Source: an uncultured Myxococcales bacterium (lineage in GTDB: Bacteria; Myxococcota_A; Polyangia; Palsa-1104; JAEUJZ01). From it: DNA of 45,190 bases. A program made the translations under genes and the position numbers. Each line of letters opens with the position of its first letter. The first letter of the stretch is position 1. The stretch covers positions 1-45,190 of the forward strand of contig CALMML010000160.1 of NCBI GenBank assembly GCA_937868485.1, written 5' to 3'. Under the pieces are notes generated by a model that was given only the letters and a program-made list of their open reading frames with translations, was not told the origin of the DNA and did not search any database. This document shows, in pieces, positions 1 to 10,008 of this stretch.

Positions 1-1865
1 AGCGCCCGCTCCAAGTGAATGTCGCCTTGCAGCTTTTCCGCTTCGTACAGCCACGGCGCGTCTTGCACCGCTGCCTTCGCTTGCTGAAGCGCTCCGTCGT
101 AGTCTCGACGGTAATACGCAATCATCGCTTCCAGATAGCCCGGCGTTTCCGACGCGAGCGCTCGGCTCTTTTGCAGCGACTCAATCGCCGGCAGCAGATA
201 GCGAGGCCGCAGCTCCAGCAGTCGCTTTTCCGCCCAGTCGCCACCGCCGGACAGCCGTGCCTGATACATCGCTTGCTCGTAGTGTTTGCCGAGCACCAGC
301 CCGAGCGCATAGTGAACGTCCGCGCTCACGTTGCCGCTGTCCTGCGCCGCCAACAGCTCTTTGAGCGCCTGCGGATATTCGTGCAGCGCCAAGTGCCCTC
401 GTCCCAGCGCGTAGTGCCCGAGCCCTTTGCCAATCCCACCGTAGCTCGACAGCTCGTCCTCTAGCCGCAGCATCCGTCGCCGAATGATGCCTTTTTCGCG
501 CTCCAGATCGTGCAGCGGAAGCTGACGAGCACTGCGCAGCAGCCACTCCATCTGGCTGATTTCCTGACCCAGCTTCTGCGCCAGCTCTGCCTGTTTTTGC
601 GCTTGCCGCTCGCGTTCCATCGTCTGAAGCCGCGTCTTCACCCCGTAGCCAAGCAGCCCCAACAGCGACAGCAGAAGCGCCGTTCCCAGCCCAACCAGCG
701 CTTTGTGCTTGCGCGCCCGCCGATAGAGCCGCTGAAACAGCCCAATCCGACGCGCTTGCACTGGCTCTCCGTCGATGAAGCGCTGAAGATCGTCCGCCAG
801 CGCCTTCGCCGAGTCGTAGCGCGCCGACTGTTCCTTTTCCAGACACTTGAGCGCAATCGCATCCAAGTCCGGCGGAATCGTCGCATCCACCGATCGCAGC
901 GGCCTTGGCTCGACGGTCAGCACCGCCAGCAAGATGTCGATATCGACGCTGCCATCATACGGAGATCGTCCCACCAGGATTTCGTACAGCGTCACGCCCA
1001 GCGAATAGACGTCCGTCCGTCGGTCCAGGTGCTTGGTGTCGCCGCGCGCTTGCTCTGGCGCCATAAACCGAGGCGTTCCCTCGATGATTCCCGAACGACT
1101 CTGATCCGATCCTGCCGTCTCCCGCGCGAGCCCGAAGTCCATCACATACGGATGAAACTTCCCGTCGCTGGTTCGCTCGACCATGATGTTCGATGGCTTG
1201 ATGTCGCGATGGATCAATCCCTGACGGTGCGCGGCATGCATCGCGTCGGAGACCTGCTGAATCACCTGCACTTTTTCAAACAGCGACATCTCGTGCTGCG
1301 CGATGTGCAGCGGCTTGCCACTGATGAGCTGCATCGCGATGTACGGATAGCCCGCGTCCTCGGCAGTGCTCGGCATCTCGCCAATCTCGTACACCTTGCA
1401 GATGTGCGGATGGTCGAGCGACGCTTGCAGACGAGCTTCTCTCTCGAAGCGCTTGACGAACACTGCGCCCGTCGAGCCGTCGGCGTGACCCAGCATCGGA
1501 TGCACAATCTTCAGCGCCACGAGCCGGTTCAGACGAGGATCGCGCGCCATATAGACCGCGCCCATTCCGCCTGAGCCCAGCACTTTGATGACCTGATAGC
1601 GATCCCACTTTTGCAAAGAGCGCGGGATGCCCACCTTCGGCATCGACGGCATCGATCGCGGTGCACTGGCCGAAAGGCTCGGGGGACGTACCGATCCCGA
1701 CTGAGTGGCTGGCAGATCCGTGGTCTGCGCGTCTCCGTCGTCATCCGTCGGAAAGTGCTTCCGTCCCGTTGCTTGTCCGGGCACTAGATCGACGGTGGCT
1801 GGCTCCGAGTCCTCATCGCTACCGACACCAGAGGGAATCGACGGTGGAGCCTGCTCTTTTGCCAC
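1..1865 (-). CDS. Transmembrane Ser/Thr protein kinase with TPR-like C-terminus (3' end outside window)
   Basis: This is a Hanks-type eukaryote-like protein kinase that phosphorylates Ser/Thr residues at the inner membrane. About 621 residues are visible and the gene runs off the left edge. After a ~88-residue acidic, Pro/Ser-rich N-terminus come the glycine loop LGSGGMGAVY (96-105), the ATP lysine in VALKI (K119), HRDIKPSN (D221), DFG (253-255) and MAPEQ (278-282). One hydrophobic segment (about 398-418) follows. A charged helix and TPR-like helices lie outside the membrane (motifs such as YALGRGHLALHEYPQA). The start is GTG at 1865, because the same frame has a TGA 21 bases upstream and no other start between. 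No Shine-Dalgarno is present, but a perfect TATAAT ends 6 nt before the GTG. The substrate cannot be read from context. Kinase identity is firm; the start is probable. Confidence 0.93.
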   Translation of the reverse strand, partial: MAKEQAPPSIPSGVGSDEDSEPATVDLVPGQATGRKHFPTDDDGDAQTTDLPATQSGSVRPPSLSASAPRSMPSMPKVGIPRSLQKWDRYQVIKVLGSGGMGAVYMARDPRLNRLVALKIVHPMLGHADGSTGAVFVKRFEREARLQASLDHPHICKVYEIGEMPSTAEDAGYPYIAMQLISGKPLHIAQHEMSLFEKVQVIQQVSDAMHAAHRQGLIHRDIKPSNIMVERTSDGKFHPYVMDFGLARETAGSDQSRSGIIEGTPRFMAPEQARGDTKHLDRRTDVYSLGVTLYEILVGRSPYDGSVDIDILLAVLTVEPRPLRSVDATIPPDLDAIALKCLEKEQSARYDSAKALADDLQRFIDGEPVQARRIGLFQRLYRRARKHKALVGLGTALLLSLLGLLGYGVKTRLQTMERERQAQKQAELAQKLGQEISQMEWLLRSARQLPLHDLEREKGIIRRRMLRLEDELSSYGGIGKGLGHYALGRGHLALHEYPQALKELLAAQDSGNVSADVHYALGLVLGKHYEQAMYQARLSGGGDWAEKRLLELRPRYLLPAIESLQKSRALASETPGYLEAMIAYYRRDYDGALQQAKAAVQDAPWLYEAEKLQGDIHLERA

Positions 1866-1871
1866 GGCTTC

Positions 1872-1877
1872 ATTATA
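1872..1877 (-). promoter_or_regulatory. -10 box of kinase gene; possible leaderless start
   Basis: A perfect TATAAT lies exactly six bases before the kinase GTG. With normal sigma-70 geometry transcription would begin at the G of GTG, so the mRNA would have no leader. No good -35 hexamer is seen at 16-18 bp. Confidence 0.5.
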
Positions 1878-1970
1878 GCCAAATCACTCGGCAATTCCCG
1901 AAGAGAGGTCCGCGTCCCACCCTCGCTGCGATCGTCGCAGAGACACCGCAGCGCGCCCACCCGCAGCGAC

Positions 1971-3242
1971 TCACGATCCGAAGCGCAGCCAGCCAAAGAC
2001 CACCTGACAGTACAGCGCTCCGACGATGGACATCGAAAGACCCCACGCCAGAAGCTGCCGATACAGCCGACTGGTATCGCCCTGCGCATTGGCCAGACAC
2101 AGCGCGCCCAGCGTCGACAGCGGCGATACATCCACCAAGTGCGCTCCGACGTTGACGCTGTTGGCCAGCGCGACCAGATCACCACCGCCGAGCTTGTGAA
2201 TCAGCTTGGGCAAAATCGGCAAAAACGCTGGCAGCACCACCCCCGACGAGCTGGAATACGCCGACAAGATCCCGGTACACAGCCCAATCACGCCGGGAGC
2301 GGTCTGCTTCGTCGACAGCTTTTCCATCAGCCAGGTAAACAGGTCGATGCCGCCGGTGCGCTCCAAGATGCCCATCAGACAGGTCATCCCGCACACCATC
2401 AGGATCGTTCCCCACGGCAGGCCGCGCAGCACTTCTTCTTCGTCGGACAATCGCAACAGCGTCATCAGCACCGCTGCGCACAGCGCGACTGCGCCGATCT
2501 CGACCTTGGCCAGTGCCACCGTCGCCAGCACACCAAACAGCACCAACAGTGTCACCACATGCGTCCGATGCAGCGGCTGACGATGACTCGCCAGAAGCTG
2601 CGCCAGTCGCTCTCGCTGTGCTTCCGTCGGAGTCTGCATCAGCAGCTTCGCCCCGCCCAGGCACAGATAGCCAACGCTCGCGATCAGCGCATGCGCCATC
2701 AGACAGTGCAGATAGTTCCACAGCCCGTAGCCCGACAGCCCAATCCGCGCCATCAGATCGCCCGCGATCACTCCCGTCGGAGCCAGCGGAGACATCGACG
2801 CAGCATTGCCTCCGCACGCGACCATCAGCGCCATCAGAAACGATGGAACGCCCGCTTCATGCGCCACCGCCATCGCCACCGGAGCCAGCATCGCCACCGC
2901 GCCAATGTTGCCTGCGCCCACCGTTCCCAGCGTCGCACCCAGCAAGAAAAACACCGGTGGAAGCAGCCCGGGACGACCCCGCGCAAGCTGCACCGCGTAG
3001 CCAGCGACTCTCCCGAGCGTTCCGTTCGACTGCGCGTGCCCAAACAGCAGCGTCAGCGCCAGCACGGTCAAAAACAGCGGCACCGGAAAGCCCGCCATCA
3101 CCTGGCGCAGCGTCATCTTGGCGCCCAGTACGCCAAGCAGATACGCCAGCGCCAGCGCCAGCAGCCCCACGTTCAGACGCGACCACAGCGACAGCAGGAT
3201 CGCGCCAATCAGCGCACAGACGGACAGCAGCGGGATCAGCAT
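1971..3242 (-). CDS. MatC-like dicarboxylate permease
   Basis: This polytopic inner-membrane transporter of about 423 residues has roughly ten to twelve hydrophobic segments. Two stretches resemble the N-terminal domain of the malonate/dicarboxylate carrier MatC and related ion-transporter-superfamily permeases: FPVPLFLTVLALTLLFGHAQ and, later, GAGNIGAVAMLAPVAMAVA. The motif GGNAASMSPLAPTGVI (about residues 145-160) is the typical substrate-site hairpin. A C-terminal SAYSSSSGVVLPAFLP segment forms the second hairpin. The likely substrate is a small dicarboxylate, but this is inferred from family only. ATG at 3242 is preferred over the adjacent in-frame TTG at 3245. It lies 34 bp after the methyltransferase gene on the same strand and may be cotranscribed with it. 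No Shine-Dalgarno is visible. Confidence 0.8.
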   Translation of the reverse strand: MLIPLLSVCALIGAILLSLWSRLNVGLLALALAYLLGVLGAKMTLRQVMAGFPVPLFLTVLALTLLFGHAQSNGTLGRVAGYAVQLARGRPGLLPPVFFLLGATLGTVGAGNIGAVAMLAPVAMAVAHEAGVPSFLMALMVACGGNAASMSPLAPTGVIAGDLMARIGLSGYGLWNYLHCLMAHALIASVGYLCLGGAKLLMQTPTEAQRERLAQLLASHRQPLHRTHVVTLLVLFGVLATVALAKVEIGAVALCAAVLMTLLRLSDEEEVLRGLPWGTILMVCGMTCLMGILERTGGIDLFTWLMEKLSTKQTAPGVIGLCTGILSAYSSSSGVVLPAFLPILPKLIHKLGGGDLVALANSVNVGAHLVDVSPLSTLGALCLANAQGDTSRLYRQLLAWGLSMSIVGALYCQVVFGWLRFGS

Positions 3243-3279
3243 CAAGCCATCGACAAGCGATCAGGGTTCGCCCGTAGAT

Positions 3280-4518
3280 CTACAGTACGCCGAGGAGCAC
3301 AAACTTCAGATAGCGACCTTCATCGAACGACGGTGGCACTGGATGATCCAGACCTTGGCTGCCGCGATACAGCACCGTGACGCGACGACCGGCATCGCTC
3401 GCAGCCGCTGCCAGCATTCGCAGAAACGACTGCTCATCGACAAGCTGCGAGCACGAACACGTCGCCAGCAGACCGCCCCGTCGCACCACGCCCATCGCCA
3501 GCGCGTTGAGCCGCTGATAGCCTTTGAGCGCCGCCGGCAGATCCTTTTGCGCCCGCGCAAACTTCGGCGGATCCACCACCACCACGTCGTAGTGCAGCGG
3601 TCGCGCGCCTTCCAAGAATCGGAATGCATCGGACTCGACGGTGTGCAGCGGTCCCAGGCTGTTAAGCTGGCTGTTGTCCGTGCACAGCTTCAGCGCACGC
3701 GGCGAGATATCCACACAAGTCGCCTCAACCGCACCGTTTCGCAGCGCTTGCAGCGCAAAGCCGCCCGCGTAGCTATACACGTCGAGCACCTTCGCACCCG
3801 CGCAGTAGCGACCGAACAGCAGCCGATTGTCGCGCTGATCGAGAAACGCGCCGGTCTTCTGTCCTTCGCGCACATCGATGCGCAGCCGAACGCCGTTTTC
3901 CAGGCACAGCGTTCCGTCGGCAAGCAGGCTCTCATCACCGAAGACCACCCGATTTTGCGAGGCAAAGCCTTCGATGTTGGCAAAGCTTCCCGCCGCAGCC
4001 TCGACGATACACAACGGCGGACTCGGCAGCGTCCGCAGCGCCGCATACACCGCGTCTTCGTGCAGCTTCATCCCGAGCGCCGAAAACTGCACCGCCGCCA
4101 CGTCGCCAAACACATCAATGTTCAGTCCGGGCAGGCCGTCGCCCTCGCTGTTCACCAGTCGATACGCCGTCGTATCGGATCGCGGCAGACCGATCGATCG
4201 CCGCAGCAGGCTCGCTTCATGAATCCGCCGATGAATCAGCGAATCGACCAGCGCTTTGGGCGGAAGGATGTGCTCTGCGACATCGGGCTGCGCTGCCGAC
4301 GACAGCTCGCCCACCGTCAGCATTCGCACCGCAATCTGCGACCGAGGGTTGGCAAAGCCGTGCCCGATCAGGCGCTCGTCCGCGTCGTGAACCGCAACCA
4401 CATCGCCCGGCACAAGCCCGGCTGGCAGCTTCTGAATCGCCCCCGAAAACACCCACGGATGACCGCGCCATACGGGATTGGCACGACCGCGCTTTAGCAC
4501 AACTTTGGCAACTGGCAC
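3280..4518 (-). CDS. Class I SAM-dependent rRNA methyltransferase, RlmI-like
   Basis: The 412-residue protein has the RlmI/YccW layout: an N-terminal PUA domain (starting KVVLKRGRANPVWRGHPWVF), a linker domain, and a Rossmann methyltransferase domain. The SAM-binding motif is VLDVYSYAGGFALQAL, and a DPPKFARAQKDL motif matches the catalytic loop of m5C-type rRNA methyltransferases. A TCSCS motif near the C-terminus carries the conserved Cys pair region. In E. coli the family methylates a 23S rRNA cytosine; the exact target here is inferred. The start is GTG at 4518, 24 bp downstream of the deacetylase stop, so the two are probably cotranscribed. Confidence 0.9.
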   Translation of the reverse strand: MPVAKVVLKRGRANPVWRGHPWVFSGAIQKLPAGLVPGDVVAVHDADERLIGHGFANPRSQIAVRMLTVGELSSAAQPDVAEHILPPKALVDSLIHRRIHEASLLRRSIGLPRSDTTAYRLVNSEGDGLPGLNIDVFGDVAAVQFSALGMKLHEDAVYAALRTLPSPPLCIVEAAAGSFANIEGFASQNRVVFGDESLLADGTLCLENGVRLRIDVREGQKTGAFLDQRDNRLLFGRYCAGAKVLDVYSYAGGFALQALRNGAVEATCVDISPRALKLCTDNSQLNSLGPLHTVESDAFRFLEGARPLHYDVVVVDPPKFARAQKDLPAALKGYQRLNALAMGVVRRGGLLATCSCSQLVDEQSFLRMLAAAASDAGRRVTVLYRGSQGLDHPVPPSFDEGRYLKFVLLGVL

Positions 4519-4542
4519 GGCGACAAGCTACCACATCTGCCT

Positions 4543-5574
4543 TCACAGACCGTGGAGCTTCTGAAGTTCCGTCACCAGCCTGCGCACCGCTTCGGACGGC
4601 GCCACGCCCGCATCGTGACCCGACGGACGATAGCCGCTCGGACCGCTCGGATCGGTCAGGACGCGCAGCACCGCCAGCACGCTCGCCGCCAGCGCCGACG
4701 GCTGATAGCCACCTTCCAGCACCAACAAAAGCCGAGCCTGTACCGTCAGCAGCGACGCCACCATCGCCGCGTAGTCGTCTTCAACCAGGCTCATTCCCGC
4801 CAGCGTGTCTTGCGCGTGACCATCGAAGCCCGCCGACACCAAGATCACATCGGGCGCAAACCGTCGCAGCGCAGGAACGACCAGCCGTCGCATCGCCAGC
4901 TTGTACTCGGGACCGGCACTCGCTTCGGGCAGCGGAATGTTGATGATCGCGCCGCGTCCGTTGCCCTCACCAATCGACGTCGCTGCGCCCGAGCCCGGAT
5001 AAAACGGAAACTGATGCAGGCTGATGACCTGAACGCCACCGTCGCGAGCAAAGATCTCTTCGGTGCCGTTTCCGTGATGGACATCGAAATCGACGATCGA
5101 CACCCGTCGTCCCGTCGCTCGCACCGCCGCCGCAGCCACCGCCACGTTGTTGAGAAGACAAAAGCCCATCGCGCGATCGCTGCTGGCATGGTGTCCCGGC
5201 GGACGAACCAGCGCAAAGCCGTTGTCTCCGTCGCTGTTTGCAATTCGAAGCGCCAGATCACAGGCCGTTCCCGCCGCATGCAGCGCCGCTTGATACGTTC
5301 CCGGTCCGTAATACGTGTCGGGATCGATCCAGCCTTGTCCCTTGGGCTGTAGATCGCCCATTCGCTGCCGCAGATCCGCCAGATACCCCGCCGAGTGAAC
5401 CCGCAGAAGCTCCTCGCTCGTCGCTGGACGCGGTGGAATCCGCCGAAACTTTCCCAGCAGATCCGATCCATCGAGCGCCGCTTCGATCGCTTGCAGTCGC
5501 TCGGGCCGCTCGGGATGTTCACCGACCAGCTTGTGACCCTGGAACACCTCGCCGCTGCTTAGGTAGGTCCTCAT
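4543..5574 (-). CDS. Histone deacetylase family (class II/acetoin-utilisation type) deacylase
   Basis: This is a zinc-dependent deacylase of the arginase/HDAC superfamily, about 343 residues. It starts MRTYLSSGEVF and carries GEHPERPERL near residue 20. RPPGHHAS supplies the catalytic His pair (H128, H129). DFDVHHGNGT supplies zinc ligands (D164, H166), SAGFDGHAQD supplies the third (D251), and LEGGY lies near the C-terminus. Bacterial members remove acyl groups from polyamines, small amides or proteins; the substrate is unknown here. ATG 5574 is chosen because the family starts a few residues before this block; an upstream in-frame ATG at 5634 would add 20 unlike residues. TAACAT lies 7 nt before ATG 5574. 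The gene is divergent from the OPT transporter. Confidence 0.92.
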   Translation of the reverse strand: MRTYLSSGEVFQGHKLVGEHPERPERLQAIEAALDGSDLLGKFRRIPPRPATSEELLRVHSAGYLADLRQRMGDLQPKGQGWIDPDTYYGPGTYQAALHAAGTACDLALRIANSDGDNGFALVRPPGHHASSDRAMGFCLLNNVAVAAAAVRATGRRVSIVDFDVHHGNGTEEIFARDGGVQVISLHQFPFYPGSGAATSIGEGNGRGAIINIPLPEASAGPEYKLAMRRLVVPALRRFAPDVILVSAGFDGHAQDTLAGMSLVEDDYAAMVASLLTVQARLLLVLEGGYQPSALAASVLAVLRVLTDPSGPSGYRPSGHDAGVAPSEAVRRLVTELQKLHGL

Positions 5575-5581
5575 CGTCTGT

Positions 5582-5587
5582 ATGTTA
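5582..5587 (-). promoter_or_regulatory. Possible -10 box (TAACAT) of deacetylase gene
   Basis: TAACAT is followed by seven bases and then the ATG, which would give a leaderless or one-base leader transcript. A weak -35 (TTTTTC) lies 17 bp upstream. The call is from spacing and sequence alone. Confidence 0.3.
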
Positions 5588-5615
5588 CCCGACGAAACAG
5601 GCACGAAAAAGAAGC

Positions 5616-5642
5616 TTGACTTGTCGGTGAACATGATACGTT
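5616..5642 (+). promoter_or_regulatory. Possible promoter of OPT transporter gene
   Basis: TTGACT (5616-5621) is followed, after 15 bp, by TACGTT (5637-5642) preceded by TGA. The -35 is good and the -10 weak, and spacing is short. The ATG at 5653 would be only a few bases from the transcription start. Confidence 0.3.
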
Positions 5643-5652
5643 AGCCGACCTG

Positions 5653-7695
5653 ATGTCGCCCCGTCGAAGTACCGATCCTGCGCCCGCCGCTCACGGACAC
5701 GAAGAGCCAGCCAAGCCCGCCGCTTCCTCGACCTCGCAGCAGCCGTACGTACCGTACATCGCGCCCGAAGCCGACGTAGCCGAGCTGACCCCGAAAGCGG
5801 TTCTCCTCGGAGCCCTGTTCGGCATTCTGTTCGGAGCCGCGACGGTGTATCTGGCTTTGCGTGCCGGACTGACCATCTCGGCCTCGATTCCGATCTCCGT
5901 GCTGTCGATTGCCGTGTTCAAGAAGCTCGGCAAGAGCACCATCCTCGAAAACAACATCGTGCAGACGCTGGGCTCCGCCGGAGAGTCGATCGCCGCCGGA
6001 GTCGTCTTCACGGTGCCCGCGCTCTTGTTTTTGGCGCAAGGCGACAGCTTCTTTCGCTACGGCCAGATCTTGACGCTCGCTGCCGTCGGTGGAGTGCTCG
6101 GAATCCTGTTCATGATTCCGCTCCGTCGCAGCCTGATCGTCAAAGAGCACGGCAAGCTGCCCTATCCCGAAGGAACCGCCTGCGCCGAAGTGCTGATGGT
6201 CGGTGAGCGCGGCGGCGACCTGGCCAAGCGCGTCTTCCACGGCGTCTTTTCGGCGGCGGGTTACTGGCTGCTGATGGGCGTGCTCAAGCTGTGGCGAGAC
6301 ACACCGGGCCTGCGCACCGGACCCAAGTCGGTCTATCCGAATGCCAACCTGGAATGCAACATCACGCCCGAATACCTGGGCGTCGGCTACATCGTCGGTC
6401 CGCGCATCGCTTCCGAGATGACTTCCGGTGGTGTTCTGTCGTGGCTCGCGCTGATTCCGCTCATCTCGATGTACGTTCCCGACGCGCAGCGCATCATCGA
6501 CCTGCACGCGCTTGGCTATAGCGACGCCTGGATTCAGAGCCACTCCGTCGCAGAGCAAGTCTATCGCGCCTACGTTCGCTACATCGGGGCCGGAGCCGTC
6601 GCCTGCGCGGGCATGATGACGCTGCTCAAGACGCTTCCGACGATTGTCAGCAGCTTCCGAGACTCGATTCGCGACCTCAAAGGCGGCGGCAGTGCCAACG
6701 CGATCCGCACCGAGCGCGATCTGCCACTTGGACTGGTGGTGATTGGCACGGTGGTGCTCGGACTGCTCATCGCGCTGCTGCCCAACCTGCCGGGCAAGTT
6801 CCCGGGCTCGCTCATCATCTCGGCGCTGATTGTGCTGTTTGGCTTCTTCTTCGTCACCGTCGCGAGTCGCATTGTCGGCATCATCGGCAGCTCGTCGAAC
6901 CCGATCTCCGGCATGACGATTGCGACGCTGATGGGCACTTGTTTGGTCTTCATCACCATCGGCTGGCGCGGCGATGCCTATCAAGCGGCGGCGCTGCTCG
7001 TCGGATCGGTGGTCTGTATCGCGTCGGCCAATGCGGGAGCAACCTCGCAAGACCTCAAGACCGGCTTTTTGGTCGGAGCGACGCCGTACAAGCAGCAGAT
7101 CGGCCTGATGATCGGTGTGGTGGTGTCGGTGCTGGTGATCGGAGGCACGCTGCTGCTGCTCGATCGCTCGATTCCGGGTGTCCAGCACGCGATTGGCACC
7201 GAAAAGTTCCCCGCGCCGCAGTCGATGCTGATGGCGACGATGATCAAAGGTCAGCTCAGCCAGCAGCTTCCGTGGGGTCCAGTGCTCGTCGGAGTGTTCA
7301 TGGCGCTGATGGCACAGCTTGCGGGCGCGCACGCGCTGTCGTGGGCCGTCGGTGCGTATCTGCCGCTGTCGACCACTTCGCCCATCTTCGTCGGAGGCAT
7401 GGTTCGCTGGCTGGTCAATCGTCGTCGCACCCTGAGGTCGGGAGGCAAGGCCGCCGCTGCCGAGTCTGACATTGGTCCAGGCATGCTCTATGCGACGGGA
7501 CTGGTCGCCGGTGGCTCGCTCGCTGGCATGCTGATTGCGTTTCTCCAAGGCTTCGCAGAGCCAGTCGCGCACAAGCTCGATCTCGGTCGCGACTACTGGG
7601 AACGGCTGGGCCTTGGTGGGGACGTGATTGCGGCGGGCGCGTTCTTCGTCCTGTCGGTCGTGCTGATTCGCCAAGCGCTGTCGGATCGCAAGTAA
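5653..7695 (+). CDS. OPT family oligopeptide transporter
   Basis: The 680-residue polytopic membrane protein has about 14-16 hydrophobic segments and is of the bacterial OPT/YSL type that takes up small peptides or metal-chelate complexes by proton symport. Recognisable blocks are GALFGILFGAATVYLALRAG and SIPISVLSIAVFK near residues 50-95, then LPYPEGTACAEVL. The family motif appears as SNPISGMTIATL, and GATSQDLKTGFLVGATP follows it. The first ~40 residues are hydrophilic and Pro/Ala-rich, presumably cytoplasmic. ATG 5653 is the first in-frame start after the divergent promoter region; no strong Shine-Dalgarno precedes it. The substrate cannot be told from sequence. It ends convergently to the nuo operon. 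Confidence 0.92.
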   Translation: MSPRRSTDPAPAAHGHEEPAKPAASSTSQQPYVPYIAPEADVAELTPKAVLLGALFGILFGAATVYLALRAGLTISASIPISVLSIAVFKKLGKSTILENNIVQTLGSAGESIAAGVVFTVPALLFLAQGDSFFRYGQILTLAAVGGVLGILFMIPLRRSLIVKEHGKLPYPEGTACAEVLMVGERGGDLAKRVFHGVFSAAGYWLLMGVLKLWRDTPGLRTGPKSVYPNANLECNITPEYLGVGYIVGPRIASEMTSGGVLSWLALIPLISMYVPDAQRIIDLHALGYSDAWIQSHSVAEQVYRAYVRYIGAGAVACAGMMTLLKTLPTIVSSFRDSIRDLKGGGSANAIRTERDLPLGLVVIGTVVLGLLIALLPNLPGKFPGSLIISALIVLFGFFFVTVASRIVGIIGSSSNPISGMTIATLMGTCLVFITIGWRGDAYQAAALLVGSVVCIASANAGATSQDLKTGFLVGATPYKQQIGLMIGVVVSVLVIGGTLLLLDRSIPGVQHAIGTEKFPAPQSMLMATMIKGQLSQQLPWGPVLVGVFMALMAQLAGAHALSWAVGAYLPLSTTSPIFVGGMVRWLVNRRRTLRSGGKAAAAESDIGPGMLYATGLVAGGSLAGMLIAFLQGFAEPVAHKLDLGRDYWERLGLGGDVIAAGAFFVLSVVLIRQALSDRK

Positions 7696-7737
7696 GCCAC
7701 GCGAGACAACGCCGCGCGCCTGCGCAGCCCAGTGGCT
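7695..7737. terminator. Inverted repeat between convergent OPT and nuo-operon ends
   Basis: AGCCAC (7695-7700) and GTGGCT (7732-7737) form a 6-bp perfect dyad around a GC-rich loop in the 107-bp convergent spacer. A second nested dyad (TCAGT...ACTGA with AGTCT...AGACT inside) lies near 7778-7809 beside the thioesterase stop. No T-run follows, so a factor-independent terminator is not shown. Confidence 0.25.
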
Positions 7738-7802
7738 GAACGCGGGCGAAATGCGACCTGTTGTGGGGGAAAATCGGATCAGTCTGTAGGGAAGACTACG
7801 GA

Positions 7803-8231
7803 TTACTGACGCAAGCGACGCGCAGCGCCCTGTTCGAGCCGTCGCGCTTCGACCACCGCGCGAACGTGGAGCCCTCGGAAGATCTCGCCCGCATCGTCGT
7901 GCGCAATCACTTCGAAGCGGTGAAACTTGCCTTCCAGACCCAGGTAGCGCGCCGTCATGCGCACCGTCCCACCGAGCGGCGTCGGAGCATGGTGCTCAAT
8001 CCGCACGCCAATCGCGGCGGTCAGCTCACCGGGCAGCAGCATCGGCTCCATCGCTTTTGCGGCGGCCAGCTCCATCAGCGAGATCAGCTTGGCTGTTCCA
8101 AGGACCAGCGGAAACAGGTTGTGCTCGGGACCACCGCCCGTTCCCGTCGCCGCGACGTGCGGAGCCAAGTCCTGCTCGCCGACGACGTGGGTGATGGTGA
8201 GCTCTTTCGCGATCGAGCCAGGACGCAACAT
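7803..8231 (-). CDS. FlK-like hotdog-fold thioesterase family protein
   Basis: The 142-residue cytoplasmic protein resembles the fluoroacetyl-CoA thioesterase/MaoC-like hotdog families. It carries the pattern ATGTGGGPEHNLFPLVLGTAKLISLMELAAAKAM followed by LPGELTAAIGVRIEHHAPTPLGGTVRMTARYLGLEGK. The HHAPTP(L)G(G)TV strand is the diagnostic block. It would hydrolyse an acyl-CoA, but the substrate is unknown. The start lies 6 bp after the nuoI stop on the same strand, so it is almost surely the last gene of the complex I operon and probably translationally coupled. Family assignment is good; function is inferred. Confidence 0.75.
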   Translation of the reverse strand: MLRPGSIAKELTITHVVGEQDLAPHVAATGTGGGPEHNLFPLVLGTAKLISLMELAAAKAMEPMLLPGELTAAIGVRIEHHAPTPLGGTVRMTARYLGLEGKFHRFEVIAHDDAGEIFRGLHVRAVVEARRLEQGAARRLRQ

Positions 8232-8237
8232 GATGGA

Positions 8238-8861
8238 TTACTTGGGCGGGTCGTACTGCTTGACCGACGGCTGCTTCTGACGCCACTCGTGACCGACGCC
8301 GCCTTGGGTCGCCACCGACGAGGTGCCACGCTTGAGCATGTCGATCTTGGTCTGAATCGCATCGCCTCGGAAGTCCACCGCCGGAGCATGAACACCCGAG
8401 TCCATTCGAATCGCGTCACACGGACACGCTTCGACGCACAGACCGCAGACCACGCAGCGCAGCTCGTCGATTTCGAAGATGCGCGGACGCTTTTCGTTCT
8501 TGTTGCCCGTCTCTTCGGGGACGATGGTGATGCAGTGCGCCGGACACACCGTCGGACACAGCATACATGCGACGCAGCGAACCTGACCGTCGTCGCGCAG
8601 CATCAGGCGGTGTAGACCTCGGTTGCGATCCGGGTACTTCACCTTTTCTTCCGGGTACTGAACCGTGACGGTGTACTTGCGCGAAAACAGGTTGGCGAAA
8701 AAGTGCTTCGCGGTCACACCAAGGCCACGAATGACCTCGGGGAGATAGACGCGCTGCTCAAGCGAGTCTGGCCGACCGACGACGCGAACACCGACCTTGC
8801 CGCGCGCTTTACCAGTCGACGAAGACGCTTCGTGTGATGAAGGAGCGTGATGCGTTGACAT
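8238..8861 (-). CDS. nuoI: NADH-quinone oxidoreductase subunit I
   Basis: The 207-residue peripheral-arm subunit of complex I carries clusters N6a and N6b that pass electrons to NuoB. Two ferredoxin motifs are visible: CVACMLCPTVCPAHC and CVVCGLCVEACPCDAI. Each has the C-x2-C-x2-C-x3-C pattern, and the second has one extra Cys. The N-terminus has a Ser/Thr/Lys-rich stretch before the conserved YPEEKVKYPDRNRGLHRL segment. It follows nuoH with a 3-bp gap. Confidence 0.96.
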   Translation of the reverse strand: MSTHHAPSSHEASSSTGKARGKVGVRVVGRPDSLEQRVYLPEVIRGLGVTAKHFFANLFSRKYTVTVQYPEEKVKYPDRNRGLHRLMLRDDGQVRCVACMLCPTVCPAHCITIVPEETGNKNEKRPRIFEIDELRCVVCGLCVEACPCDAIRMDSGVHAPAVDFRGDAIQTKIDMLKRGTSSVATQGGVGHEWRQKQPSVKQYDPPK

Positions 8862-8864
8862 GGC

Positions 8865-9995
<1,131 letters not shown>

Positions 9996-10008
9996 CGCAT
10001 CCCCTCAA

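Noticed and set aside
5641-7674. 677-codon open frame on the minus strand
   Set aside because: It is antisense to the clear OPT transporter and rich in Arg/Gln/Asp/His, as expected from the complement of a GC-biased gene; no domain was recognised.
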